This document shows, one piece after another, positions 12,501 through 27,500 of a stretch of DNA of 64,000 nt. The stretch comes from Schistosoma haematobium (Eukaryota; Platyhelminthes; Trematoda; Strigeidida; Schistosomatidae). The DNA lies in contig NC_067196.1 in the NCBI RefSeq assembly GCF_000699445.3, forward strand, positions 75,957,864 to 76,021,863, read 5' to 3'. How positions within the stretch are numbered: the stretch's first letter is position 1; each line of letters begins with the position of its first letter. The translations under genes were made by a program, and so were the position numbers. Under the pieces are notes generated by a model. That model was not told where the DNA came from. It was given only the letters and a program-made list of their open reading frames with translations, and did not search any database.

Positions 12501-15500
12501 GTAGCCCAGTATCTTGTAATACACAAACCAAAACATTTATGTTAAAAACAATCATTACAAAAGAGAAAACCACAACTATACTGACAACAAACGACTAAAA
12601 TTAATTTTTCTTATACATTTTACTACAAAAATGATGTTTGGATGACAATAGGAGAAAAGTCTATCACGTGGAATATTTACATAATATACATAAATGTAGT
12701 ATCCAAAACATCTTATGATGTAAAAAAATAAACAACAAATGGTAATTAGTAATGTATTACTATTATTTAATCTTCATTACACATTCTAAATATCATCCAA
12801 AATGAATAGATTAAACAAATGAATCGAATTCAACCGACTATACAATTAATTATAATTTAATTCATTTTCTTTTTTAAAGGCACCTGATGATTTAAACACT
12901 TTATTATCACGTGCACAACTTTTAACTAAATCTCCAATAGCTAAATCACAATTTATTAATACACGTGAAGTTACTGCACAATTTCGTGTACCACCAGGAT
13001 CATATGTTATTATTCCAAGTACATTCGATCCAAATATTGAAGCCAATTTTGTATTACGTGTATTCTCACAAACAAGTATTACAGAACAGTAAGTAATGCT
13101 GATTTATTAAGAAAATATAGATGATTTATTCATTGTGAAGATAATTAAATTTGTAAACATTTCAACTTTTAAATCCTTTCACTACAATGGTACATGAAAA
13201 TGTAACTTAAAAATCCATATCATTATAGAATATACATTCAAAAAAGTAAATGCAACTTTCATAGGTACTAACTGAACTATCACTGGTTGAAATTATGAGT
13301 CAGTTGAAGCTAGACCACCATGGAAAACCTGAAAGCACTGAACGGCCGTTTCGTCCCAGTATGGGACTCCTCAACAGTGCGCACCCACGATCCCGCCACC
13401 CGCGAGATTCGAACCCAGAACTTGTCAGTCTTGCGCCATGCGCCTAACCAACTAGACCACTAAGCCGGCATTCAACAGTGTTAATGTCTAACTTCATGTA
13501 TAATAAGTAAAACCTGTTAACATCTGAAATCATTATTTAACTTTGATTGTTACAAACTCACTCGATTCGAAATTTCGGGGTCTGAAACTGTAATTACAAC
13601 AGTGATTTATGTACACCTGTACAAACCTCTCTAGTTATTAACGTGTAAGCACCGAGATGATGAATAAATGTTGTATTCAACCTATAATCGACAAATTCAT
13701 TTTAAAAAAAAACAATTCTATAAATATGAATCCGCAAAAATAATTTGATGTTGGAAGTTTCGTTGAAAATCGATTCATTAGATGTTTTGGCCATTAAACC
13801 CTCATCCTCATATTCTATAAGGAGATTATTATCAACAACTAGCTTCATGTACTGAATGCTTTAAGTAACAAAGCATTACATACTTCTTCAGTTTTGTGTG
13901 ATTCAAACTATGATCATATACTTTAGATCATAAAATGTCTATTTCTTATGATTAAAATCCCGATCGATGTAATCAATTACTGTTATGTTTCATACAAACA
14001 ATCATCTTCATTCTTCAGGGAGATTTCATCATTATTTCACTTGATTCTATACCATCAAACACAATATAAGAATGATTTTGATCTCAAGAATTTAGTGATT
14101 TAAATAATAGTTAACATTTAACGTTATCTCTATTAATGAGTATAAGACATTAAATACTCGATTCAGATAATTAGATTAGTTTATGTAAAATAGATTACGT
14201 AATAACAATAACTTACTTTTAGTGATTAAAGATTGTATAATATTACTGGTTAGCGGTTTTTAGCGAGTTAGTTTTCTACGGGATGGGGTCGATAACCCCA
14301 TGCCCAACCCTCCTCCTTTACCCGGGCTTGAGACCGGTAGTAATTCTAGATGAGCTACAGGCGGAGTTATTGTATAATATTATAATGAATAATTTTCGTA
14401 TTACAAACCAATTTGTTTTATGTGGCCTCTAAAAATAATCTTGGAAGTTTAAATTTATTTTAAATATATTCATTTACAATTAGCGTGAATGATCTTTATT
14501 GTGAACCTTGTTTAATTTACGATACAAATATAATATAAAGATAATTTTTACCATTGTCTAGTACCACATGAATCTTCCCTAAAAATCAAGAAGCAGTACA
14601 TAATTCTTTTAGGATTGTCTAGTTTTTATAACAATCTATATTCTATAACTCTAGAAGGATGGGATACACAGATTTGAATTTGAGGTAACTACGATGCTCT
14701 AAGACCAATGAGAGACTGATCAATTGCAGTTCTAAACAACAATGGGAAGATATAAGCAGTCAACACCAAATGAATTTAAACTTCACCCCCACTGCACAAG
14801 CAGGTGGCTATCAGGACTCAATAGCTAATTAAATAACGCGATGGTATTTAAAGCGGGCGGTACTGCGTTCTGCGATGCAGGCACATCCAGCTGACGAGTC
14901 CCAAATAGGACGAAACGCACATCCTGTATTCCTCTGTCCATGTTTGCTTATATTTCTACTGTTATAAAATCCTGTTAGCTATTAAATAGTATAGGTTCAT
15001 TGTTTGCTCTCTATCCATCCATTAATTATTACTTTATTTTCCAGAGAACTTGATGAAGACAATACTAACAAAGGTCTACCAGACGTAAGTTAGTGAAATG
15101 TTGTAACACAATGTATACAAAAGTTTGTTTTGGATACATTTTATAACAACCATTAACAGAATTTACTAAGGCCTATTAGTTTATTTCATAGTAGTCCAGA
15201 AATATTGACTTTAAAATGAGCAATGCTACTAACTGACGACTTTAGTGAACCTAAATAATAAAATTACTTCATATCTGGTCAAGTACCATTAAGAAAAATG
15301 GCAGTACATTTATCCAAATGAATGGAGCTGGATAAGGCTGGTCTTAAAACTATTAGACTTTTCTCTGGACCTGATCAAACACTTGACTGAATTTCATGTT
15401 GCATAATTCCTTTGAAGTGAATGACCGAACTGAAAGAACTTCACGAGTTTAGTTACAGATACGTTATCGATACTTTCCTCCGTGAACTCGAAAATTACCA

Positions 15501-18500
15501 GTCAATGCTCAGATCATCTTCATTAATTAGACAATCCTAATAGAAAGCTTGATTGACTAGCAAATAATTATTCACTCAGGAGATGTATATCTTGTTCATG
15601 TTTCATCATTAATTTCAAATATAGCACTTTGAATCCAATAGAAATTTTGTTTACCCATATTTATTAACCTTTATGTGAAATAGTATGAATGAAGAATTAA
15701 AGCCGACTGAACTTAGCATTTATTTAATTCTCAACAATCATAATCTCTTAGTTGAGTCCATTTAACACATTTATTCCTATACCTACAAAGAATATCGATT
15801 CAAGCCATATAAGATTTCAGTTTATCTAAATACATTCATTTGTAATCTAGTATAAATGTTTTTTTAAACATTCCAATCTATGTTTGTTGCAATTAATGTA
15901 GCGTAATTCGAGAAGTAAAATGATTATTGTATAATAGATTTCACTACAAATTGTCTGCATATAAACTAATGTACATTGATTTCAATTACTGTCAATTAAT
16001 TTGCAATGATTATTTATATTAATGTTGTCTAACTCACAAAATACCTGTCTATTTACTGTTTACTTGTCTAGGATGTTATTGAAGCTTTGAAATTAGAAGA
16101 TACTTTATTAGTAAGTCAACATTATTCTCTTCATTGAAATATTTTGACAACATTTTACTCAGATCACATTTACAGAAAATCATGAAACATTGAAAATTAT
16201 TGAAGAATTCCTTCCATATTAGGATTAAGCAACTCTTTACTGATCCTTTTTTTTGAAATTTCTCTATGTGGTATAACTCAGTGTGTTCACAGATGTTTAG
16301 ATTTTCAAAATCCATAAGGTATTTAAACTTCACCTGTTCTTTAATCCTCAAGGAATATGTTTTCAAGTCATTTGGGCGTAATCATTTGTTTCTAGTTCTG
16401 TGTAGTGTAAACAACTTCTGTTGTTTTGATGATGAAATGTTCCTAATTTTCAATCAATATAAATCGAGGTGTAATCCGTTCATACATTAAAATGTAGATG
16501 ATATTTATTTTAAACAGATGTTGTTAATAATATAAATCATTTGTAAGACATTTGAGTCATAAAAACCAGTAAATTACTGATAATCACACTTGGAAACAGC
16601 TCAGCGGAGTACTTCGTAACACAGTACAAACAATAGAAATTTTAACTGAGAATTTCAATTTTATGCTACTATACTATGGATATTACATAGTTTATTTTAT
16701 TATATTTATGATAATACTATGACGTAATAATATGTGCTCTCATATTAATTACCTCTCGAAGGATCAATAAAACTGATTGGTGATCTAACTCTAATTATTA
16801 TCTCTTACCCTTAATATGTAAATTATTTAAATAATGAAATAGGTTATTTTTCAGTAAAATCATGAACCGATAAATGTTATACCAGTAATAAAAATCTGGA
16901 GGCACTGGATGCTCATCTCGTTTTAGTATGGGACATCACAGCAGTACGCATCCACTACACTGAGCGTGACAACAGAACCCAAGAACTTCGGTCTTGCGCG
17001 CAAACACTTAGCTTCTAGACCACAGAGCAAGCCTATGTCGGTATTATTGTCTGACTTCAATCAATCTATGATACTGAGCGATCATCTTTCATTGCCTTGA
17101 GTGCGTAACTGCCTCACATCCAACACGATTGAACTTCATTGGTCACAGCTTCTCGCTAAAACTCTTAGAGTCTTTCTCGAAGCTAGTTACCAGTGACTAC
17201 ATGATAATCTTTGGTATAGTGTTGGGGAGATTGTTGAATTTTGTTAAATTCATGAACCTATCATTGGTGGCTTAACATTGATGAAAAAAACTCAACAATC
17301 TCCACAACCTTATGCCGAAACAGATTATAATAAGAAAGATAATTTTTGGTAAACAATGAAAAATGATCACAAAACATCATTATTTCATTGATTATGGAAA
17401 TCATTGGCAATTTGTTTCAAAATACTCTATTATTATGTATTATTTATTTATTTTAACACATAGATATTTGTACAAGTAGGCACCAAATACAAATATGCAC
17501 CACACAGATCTCATTTGATATGTGTGAGGGCTGTGATACTGCCCGGGTGCCCAAACCAAGGCAGGTGGTTTTCTCAGGATGCCACACCCGGAACCTTCGA
17601 CCTGAAGGTCTGATCCACAAAGAAGTGGAGCATCGTGAGGAGATGCAGTCCTATGTTAACCGGTGACCAACTATTGGTTCACACGCCATTTGTTCTTTCA
17701 GGGTACTGGAGCCCATGTGCACCATTGGTTTGGAATCAGGGTTTTCCAACTCCCCTAGGTGGACTCTCCATGTCCACCAACCCGGTTAAAGCGCCAGACA
17801 TTCGCTTTTCGTCCTCTCAATTTCGTAACCAACACCCCCGCCACAAGAAGGTAGTGAGTAGGACTTCCCTGGCAGAGGCTATATACGCGTGGCCATTTGA
17901 GAGCATTTCGAGAGGGAGAACGAACTCTCCCCACTCTCGGCCGTACCAGGGCATTTGGGGGCTCACAATACTCTACATTTACTTGATGTACACAAGTATA
18001 CAGACAAGCTGTTTCAAACTTCATTTATCTGATTTCAGTAGATGTTGTCAAGTGGCCGTATAAAACAAACTAAAACTCTATATATTAGCCCAACCTAAAG
18101 AAACACTTATCCAACTCATTAAAAACCTATAAAATATAATTAAAATCGTCCTAGGAACTCTAGAAAATAAATCTAAAGTCACCCATATAACTATGTACAT
18201 CAAATGACATTTTAATTTGTAACTTTTAAACCTCACTTAATATTCTATTCCAATCATAATATTTGAATAAGGTCACAATTTAAGTACTTTAATATCATTC
18301 ACATTCATTATTATTGACATTTGAATAACATTCTTTCAACCTTCTTTTATTTAATTAAATCATAGTTATCTATCATAAGTACAAAAGTGTTTTACCAATT
18401 ATATGATTAATGATATTGTTATTTTTCTTTAGTAAACTATAAAAAATATTGTACTTTCAGAAGGGGTTTTGTGTATTTTGTTGTTTCTTTTACATTTTGT

Positions 18501-21500
18501 TTTTTTATAAATAAACAAATTACACATAGGATGAAGATCAAGAAATTGAAAAAAAATTTATGGCTATCCGTGATCCAAAAACTAAAGCTATAAATGCTGT
18601 TAAATTGGGTGAACTTTTAAATAATAGTACATTACAAGGTATGTATAAAAGTATTTTTCACTTCAGTAACATATACTGATGATTCATCTTGTTGAGGATA
18701 GGTAGTTCTTAAGAGAATTTTAAGAAATTGAGCTACTTACTTCTTTATGATATAACAGTTCACTTTTTCATAATATAGTCTAGTCATCACGAAATATTAT
18801 AGGAGAATACCTACCCTATCGTTGAATTAACTTTTAAAGGCAGATTACAACTTATACCTATAATTAGTACTGACTTCAATGCTGGTAGCATAAATGGGAT
18901 ATTGTAGTGTCGGTTATTATGTTAAGCCCATATACCTTATTCTAGCTTTCGGACAGCCCATTCTATTCATTCTACTTGAGTCACGTTCTGACCTTGTTAT
19001 TTATTCGCTTATCAATCTTGATTGTTTTTATATGAGCTTGTAGGTGTGTGTACATTTCTTATCCCATTACTCATCACATGTCTGTAACTTACATTTGTGT
19101 AACTATAACTATTGATTAACGCTTGGTTAAATGGGAGTCGGCTTACCCGCCATCTCCACTGCGCGTCGTTTTGCTTTGTTCTATTCCATTCGCTCTATGT
19201 ACAAAATATATGTATTCAGAAGTTCATTCTCATTATTTGACTTATTTAATTCCGTTATTGACTAACGTGATTTAAGTCAATGATTATATACGAGGATAGA
19301 CGATATATATATTTCAATAACAATCATTCATACGATCGAATTAAAGTCAGAACTCGGGCCACTAAAGTGGAGAGTCCGTCAACAAACATCGTCCGATTTA
19401 AACGACGACAAGACGACGGGCCTCACAATATAATCGCTCGATTTTCGATTAAGATATTCATGTGTAACAGATTGAGCTACAGTTTCAAATGATTAATCTG
19501 AAATGACGGTAGTGCGGTCACTTTTCATGATGATTTTAAAAAATCAGAAATCATCCACAACCCCCTATTATGAAATTGAACATAATTTTCAAACTATTTA
19601 AATTCCCTACAGTATTATTACTGCTTTTCGTTAAACAAATATTACTAAATTTGTCTATTGATGTTGTGTGGTCAAAGACCTGAATATGGATTGTAAATTT
19701 GGTGAAACCCGTCAGTAACATGTACTCATAACCTTGAAAACAACTGGTAAAAGTCCAAAATTCACTATTCGAATAATTTAGCTTAGGAATTATAACCTTA
19801 ATCTCTGATGATAAATTGATCAAGTAACTTTGATACAGCTTCAATACGATACCATCATACTAAAGTACCTTAGTAACCAAGAAGCAGATGTTAGCTATTT
19901 AGTTATACGTTATAAATGTATTTTATGATAAACTTTGCACATTTTTAGTGCGGTCAACTTTATAATTCTTATTCTTTCTAACCGGTATCATCTTTCATAC
20001 AGTTAAGTATAATATAATATAGAATTCAAACTTCATCAACACAGTATCCCAACGATGTCTAGTAATTTAAAATGGGAAAGTATTCGTACAAAATAATATT
20101 GAAAGTAGAATAAATAAATTAATATAATTATCTTCTATCCTAAATTTTCGAGTTTATATTAGAAATTCGTTTAAAACAATAAAATACTTTATAATAAACA
20201 TTCTAAATCAATTCATTCATCAACTTTAGATATGAAAGTTTGATTTCAACCAAACAATCAGCTTTCAAACATACTATTCATAAATTTAACATTTATTTCT
20301 TCTTTTCTTTTCCTTTCTTTATAGATATCCCTAACTTTCAAGGATTTAATAAAGAATTATGTCGTAGTATGGTTGCATCTGTAGATGTATCCTTCATCAC
20401 GTTTTACTATGATTCTATTTTAAATCAGTATAATCTTGATCATTTTAGAGGAAATATATACCTCTATAAGAATCTAGTATAATATAATTATCAGAAGGGT
20501 TTTGTGGAGATTTTAATAATTTCAATAGTTCAAATCATGAGTCAATTGAAGCTAGACCATTATGGAAAACCTGAAAGCCCTGGACGGCCGTTTCGTCCTA
20601 GTATGGGACTCCTCAGCAGTGCGCATCCGTGACCAGTGGAGTTCAACCAGGTCTGTTGTGAGATATCAGCTCACTGAAGTCAATGGTGACAGTGGTGCGA
20701 TTTCGTGGATTGGTTGAAGTTAGACATTAACACCGTTGGATGCCATCCGGCTCAGTGGTTTAATGGTCAAGTGCTCGCGTGTGAGACTGATAGGTCCTGG
20801 GTTTGAATCCCGTAGGGGACGGGATCGTGGATGTGCACTGTTGAGGAGTCCCACACTAGGACGAAACAGCCGTCCAGTGCTCCCAGGTTTTCCATGGTGG
20901 TCTAGCTTCAATCGACTCATGATTTCAACTATTGATATAATACAATTGTTCATTGATACTCACCTGTAAAACAAAGAGTACTAGGAATGCTTTTTATAGT
21001 TGCTTATCAAAGAAAAAGAAACAATACTTGAAATAACATTCATTTTAAAAATGTCAAATTATAATACTATGTAACATATTCTTAAGTATGAGTGCTATGC
21101 CTACTTTAACAGAAAATATGGTTTAAGATCAAAACCATGCATTCTGAAACTAAAATTATTCGTAAGAATTAGCAACTAGTTTTAGAAAAAGAATGTAAGA
21201 TGATTTTCAGTTGAATAGCTACTGAAAAAAAACTAATCGATATATATGTGTTAGCAAAATGTTTGCCAAAACGCCTACAGATGTGTGAGCTAACTACTTA
21301 TATCTGGATGCTGAATTGAATTCCACTTTGTATCACATCTATATCAAATAAATTGAAAACAAATAACCAAGTGATAAAATACCCAGCAAAATACCGTTCG
21401 CACACAGAAGTGTTTACGATATTCTTGTAATTTAACTGAGAGGTACATTTCTTTTACAGTAGATACTATGTGTCCGTCAATCATTTTTGTAGAAAGAAAA

Positions 21501-24500
21501 TATATCTCTTAAATAAAATGAATAGTTATATGGTAAAATTTCTCTCCATTGATATTACTCATCGGAAAAAGATCACTAATGATGTAATTACTAAGACAAA
21601 ATCATTATTATTATAACACAGGATACATTTAACAAACTTTAAATGTTAGAATTCTATAGTGTAGATTAGAACAATCCATATGGGTGAAAAATAGTGTTTA
21701 AAAGTAAAGCTTCATTAGAATTTACTTTAATATACAGTAATATTTATGTGTATGTATGGAAATATTCAAACAATCCTTCCTCGAGGCTACAGTCCGACTG
21801 AGATATGGTTAGTGATTTACTACTGGATAAACTGACTAGAACAGTTAAGAGGACCTCATATGCATCATGTCTCTGTCTATTATTTTCTAGTCAACCTTAA
21901 TCGGTTCTTCAAATAAAGAGTAAGTGACCTAATTTTACCACATACAGGTGTATTTACAAATTCTGCTGTCCTTGTAGAGAAAGCTTCACATGATTTAAAA
22001 CCAGAAAATTAGCCTATGAGTTTGAAAGCACTTACCTTCATGGTTGGCGAATGGTGTGAAAAAAAATCAATAATCAGCTCAACTCTATCACAATTGGTTG
22101 ATAGCGGTCATTTTATAGAAAAGACTAAATCATTCCGAGTAATGTATTTTATGTTTTGAGATTCGATTTCGTATTCTGCATATAGTGGAAGCTATAGGGA
22201 TTCGAGCCAAAACCTTTAGCCTCTATATTTGAATAGAATTTAAGATACTCTTATTTCTTGGCGGACCAGAAAACGTTCAACAAATAATTTTCTATGTTAG
22301 TTTTTCTCCACTCAATTTTGTGTACATATTCTTCTCTGCCTAATTGTTTCAACACTTTTTATCACATGATTTAACGATCTTTAATTAATGTTATTTCAAT
22401 GTCTGTTTTTCTAAGTCATTGCCCTACTTCCTGTTATGAAACAGTGATTCAAACCTTTATTTTTCCTATCACAACTAGTACACCTGTCATCAAACTATCA
22501 GTTTTATTTTTGCGTCGACTGTCTTGATAGTTCAAGTACTTTTGTATATGCTGCTTTAAGTCTGGTGAAAATCTAATTGGAAACAATATTGTTTGCATAT
22601 ATATGCTGTTCAGAGTTTCAACAGTGATACGCTTTTTGGGACAGGGAATAAGTAAAATTAGAAATGCGAATGTGTCAAAAATACTACTTATAACTTAGTT
22701 TGTCAAAGCTAACACCTTTATACTGAACGAATATGTGATATTCAATGTAGTATTCAATGATTAGCCCATGATATTATAAATGAATATATTACAACCTTCA
22801 TAAACCTCAATCAGTGAAATAGCATCATGACGCTTAATTTACTAACAAATCTCATTAAAGTTAATTCCGTAAACTGTTGATTGTATGAAAATTACGTCAA
22901 CAATGATGCAGAAGTTTATCGAATGGAGCTATTTGGTTTAAACTATGTTATAATAATCGAATCCACCTGAAGCATTCAGTAAGCATAAACTTTAATATTT
23001 CAACCCAAAGATAAAAATTTACTTAACATCGGTGCGTGCAAATCGAAATTTACATTATGCTTAAGTTTGAGATCCTCAAAGCTGTTTACCACAAGTGTTC
23101 CCATAATTTCTAATCAATCTTTCTTTCCGCTGAAAAATACCTTAACCTATGGTCGTTTATTTAGAATAACTTAACAGGTCAAGTTGAATTAAACGAATTT
23201 ATGGATCTTTGGATACAAGCTAAAGGATGGAAAGTAAGTGATTTGTAAATGATTTACAGAATAATAAAATAAACTTCTTAAACTTATTCAACCATAAAAA
23301 ACATGGAAAACAATGAAAGCAGTTTTAAATTCTTTCCTTAAAACGTTTCCAAGCTCAAATTATTAGTGTTATTATCAACAATGAGCTTCAGTAAATAACT
23401 CTAGCTTGGTTTACAACATTTAGCATACTTAACCTTGGGTTTTTTCATAAACTAGCATTCATATCATATTCAATGAAATGAGCCTTAACTAACTTCATTT
23501 TCTTGTGCAACAGCGCTAAATATAGTCTTTATGTTGTGACACCTATGCTTTTATACATAAAATCCTAGTTATAAGAATAAAGCATAATTATTCAAACGTA
23601 ACATCGTAGATTCGTGCAAACATTTAGATGGAGTTATTTGAGACTGAAGACAAACAATATAAGTCATTTATTGTGAAATTTCTACAACTGAATTATCACT
23701 GAGTAGTGACCGATATTTTTTACTTTAATTCCGTCTTAGTGCTGATTGAATTTTAAAGACCAAGTTGTCGTCTGCTTCTAACCACCACTTTACTTTGAAA
23801 TGTGTTCAAATTGTGGTATGTTTTGTATGTTAAACGTTGATGAAATTCATGGTGTCACCTGAGAAAAATTTGCGTATGGTAGCTAACGTTGATTACTTCA
23901 TTTATTAGTCCACTTATTCACTTTAGTCTATTCATATTACTTAAACTCACTCGACTGTCGCGATTTCCCACTCACAAAAACAGTATTACAGTCCGGACAT
24001 TTTATTTTGTAAACTCAGTTTTGCTTTTCATATATTGATGATATGATCTTCACTTTCCCTAATGATGAACAAGGAAAATTATTCATTCGAAAGTGCACCT
24101 ATACACAACGATTACTTATGTTCCATTCTACCTGTTTCATTGTGTTTTACCGTACGGAATGGCAGCAGCATCAACTCAATTTACGATAGACAGTTCGACT
24201 CCCTTATACCCTTATTCTTAGTGATTATCTTTATAAAATATCACAGCATTAGTTCATCAAGACACTTTACTCGAAGTGCCGTATTTTTTCATTGGTAACT
24301 GGAGCGTACGTTAAAGAACTCATTGTACCGTCATTCTTTATTTGGCTGTAGATCAATCATCAATGACTTCATATATCTCTAACATAATTTCCAGAAGTGA
24401 CTACTATTTCCATTTCTCCTTGTTTTTAAAACTTCTAGCATATTTTCATAAAACATGATGTTGATGAAAGTGGTTATTTCAGTGCATATGAATTCCGTGA

Positions 24501-27500
24501 AGCATTGAATGATGCAGGTATATTTATGTAATAATTTATATCTTTTTTTAATGTCCTCTCATTGTTGATAATAAGAACAGCAAGTGATTAGTCTCTTTTA
24601 AGGTATGTGTATCCTAAGCTAATAAAAAACTAAATGAGACAAGAAAACGACCCGCTTGATTTCACTATCAATCACAATCCAACGTTGCCAAAAAAAAGTA
24701 TTTTTCACTAAAACATTTTAAGATATTTCTTATACCACAATGAACGCATTTTATCTTTGTAACATTTCATGAATAAATAAATTTAACATTTTTAATCTAT
24801 GTAATAACAAAATAATTAGTCTTTTTTATAAATTTCCATTGTGTAATAAAAAGATGGAGTTACTCAAATCAACTCTGTCTTCTCATTACTCTATCAAAAT
24901 ATGTGTAATCGACTAATTAAAAAGCTAGAGATTACTGTCTTTGTTAATACTACACTTACTTAGTTACTTACGCCTGTTACTCCTCATAAAGGAGCATAGG
25001 CCGCTCATCAGCATTCTCCATCCAACCCTGTCCTGGGCAATCCTTTCTAACTCCTTTCAGTTGTTATTCATCCTTTCCATATCTGCTTTCATTTCCCGAC
25101 ATAATGTGTTATTTGGCCTTCCTCTTTTCCACTTCCCTTCAGGATTCCAAGTCAGGGCTTGCCTAGTGATGCAGTTTGATGATTCGCGTAATGTATGTTC
25201 TATCCATTTCCATCGTCTTTTCCTAATTTCTTCTTCAACTGGAAGCTGGTTTGTTCTCTCCCACAGTAGGGGCTGCTGCTGATGGTATTCGGCAATGGAT
25301 GTTGAGTATCTTGCGTAGACAGCTATTTATAAATACTTGTACTTTCTTGATTGTGGTTGTTGTAGTTCTCCACGTTTCAGCTCCGTACAGTAGAACTGAC
25401 TGTTTTGATGTTCTCATTGAAGATTCTGACTTTGATATAGGTTGACAGACAGTTGTTTTGAGTTCCATTTGTTATTCAATAATAAGAATGTGTCCCTTGC
25501 TTTGTCAATCCTCGCCTTTACTTCTGCACCTGAACCTCCTTGTTCATCGATTATGCTTCCCAGGTATGTGAAGGATTCTACATCTTCCGGAGTTTCGACA
25601 TCAAGAGTGATTGGATTGCTGTTCTCCGTGTTGAATTTGAGGACCTTGGTTTTCCCTTTATGTATGCTGAGGCCTACTGATGCAGAGACTGCTGCTACAC
25701 TAACTGTCTTTATCTGTATCTGTTCGTAAGTATGCGATAGGAGGGCTAGGTCATCTGCGAAGTCCAAATCGTCTAATTGGTTCTGAGCTGTCCATTGTAT
25801 TCCGTGTTTTCTCTCAGATTTCGAAGTCTTCATAATCCAGTCGACCACCAAAAGAAAGAGGAAGGGAGAGAGTAGACAGCCTTGTCTGACTCCGATCTTT
25901 ACTTGGAATGCGTCTGTTAGCTGTCCTCCATGCACGACCTTGCACTGTAGTCCGTCATATGGGTTCCGAATAATGTTGACAATCTTCTCAGGAACTCCAT
26001 AGTGTCGAAGATGTTTCCATAACGTCCTCCTATCTACACTGTCAAACCCCTTTTCATAATCAATGAAGTTAATGTAAAGTGACGTGTTCCACACAAATGA
26101 TCGTTCGACGATGATCCGTACTGTCGCAATTTAGATAATATAACTAGTCAAAACAGTTTGTTAACGCAATAATATTATTACATACAATCAGAAAGATTAA
26201 CTTTAACCTCAACTGACAATAACTCCGAACTTTTTCGTTTACAATTATACTTGAAAATAACTTTAACACACGATCAAAACAATCTTCCAACTAAAAATTT
26301 AATACATTTATTTATATAAATAAATGCCAAGTATATTATATCTAAAATGAAGAATATTTGAGCGAACAATTGTTTTCAATAACTTCATCATCAGGCTCTA
26401 CAGTTATAAGTCCATAATTATGATATTTTACAAAGGTCAAAAATAAGGCATGTAATAATGAATTTGACAATGTTATGTGTTAAAAATGGTGCACATTTGC
26501 ATCTGTTACGATATATATATATACTTCAAAATTTTATTATTTGACAAATTGGAAAGGTCATTCAATAAAGGTCAGGATGATTTGGAGTAAAGTGTTCAGT
26601 CATATGTGTTATATTAAATCTAACTAAACTTAAATAGTTTCAAACATATCTCATTGAATATTATAACAATTCAATTGAAATGATACAAAATCAATAAAGA
26701 ATTATTGAATAACAATATAATCGATACTATAAAGTATTGATAATTATCATTATAATTTACATTTTATAGTCTGTAAACATTTTATTACCATTTGAAATAC
26801 CGCTGTTTCTAAATCATTTTTTTTCATACAATTAAATCCAGGTTTTCAATTGTGATGGTCTAACATCAATCGGTTCATGATCTCAATCAAAAACTTAATA
26901 ATCTCCACAACCCCTATACTAGTAATCAACATGTGATCACTAGTGACTAGCTTCGTGAGGGAATTCTCGGAGTTCTAGTGAGAAGCCGTGACCAGTGGAG
27001 CTAATCCTTGTCGGGTAGAGACAGGTATCTACCTCAGTACAACGGAAGTTGGTCGCGCAATTGGATTGGTTGATGTTAGAAACTATCACCATTGGGTGCC
27101 GGCTCAGTGGTCTAGTTGGTTAGGCGTTCGCGCGCGAGACCGAAGGCCCTGGGTTCGAATCCCGCGAGCGGGATCGTGGATGCGCACTGCTGAGAAGTCC
27201 CATGATAAGACGAAACGGCCGTCCAGTGCTCCCAGGTTTTCAATTGTGATGGTCTAACATCAATCGGTTTATGATCTCAATCAAAAAATTAAATTCTATT
27301 TGATTATTTAAACAAATACTTGATATGAAATATTCTTTTTCATGAATTGAACTACTTTTTTTCTCTTAATTTCTAGGTTATCATGTGAGTAATCGATTAA
27401 TCAATGCCATTATAAATCGATATCAAGATCCTGGAACAGATAAAATCAGTTTTGAAGATTTTATGTTATGTATGGTACGACTTAAAACTGCTTTTGAAAC

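Noticed and set aside
17635..18063. 142-codon open frame as a host gene
   Set aside because: No domain, an equally long antisense frame, and a left end shared with another locus point to a LINE-associated repeat.
24062..24298. Open frame with [11 protein letters not shown] words suggesting LTR-type reverse transcriptase
   Set aside because: No YxDD or other RT motif in order and no LTR nearby; too weak to call.
24941..25729. Plus-strand open frames over the LINE
   Set aside because: They are antisense shadows of the minus-strand reverse transcriptase with its FADD motif.
27090..27165. Possible functional tRNA gene (A and B boxes with GGTTCGAATCC)
   Set aside because: The same sequence recurs in many dispersed copies with a ribozyme and tail; no 7-bp acceptor stem or normal anticodon arm closes. 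It is the SINE promoter.
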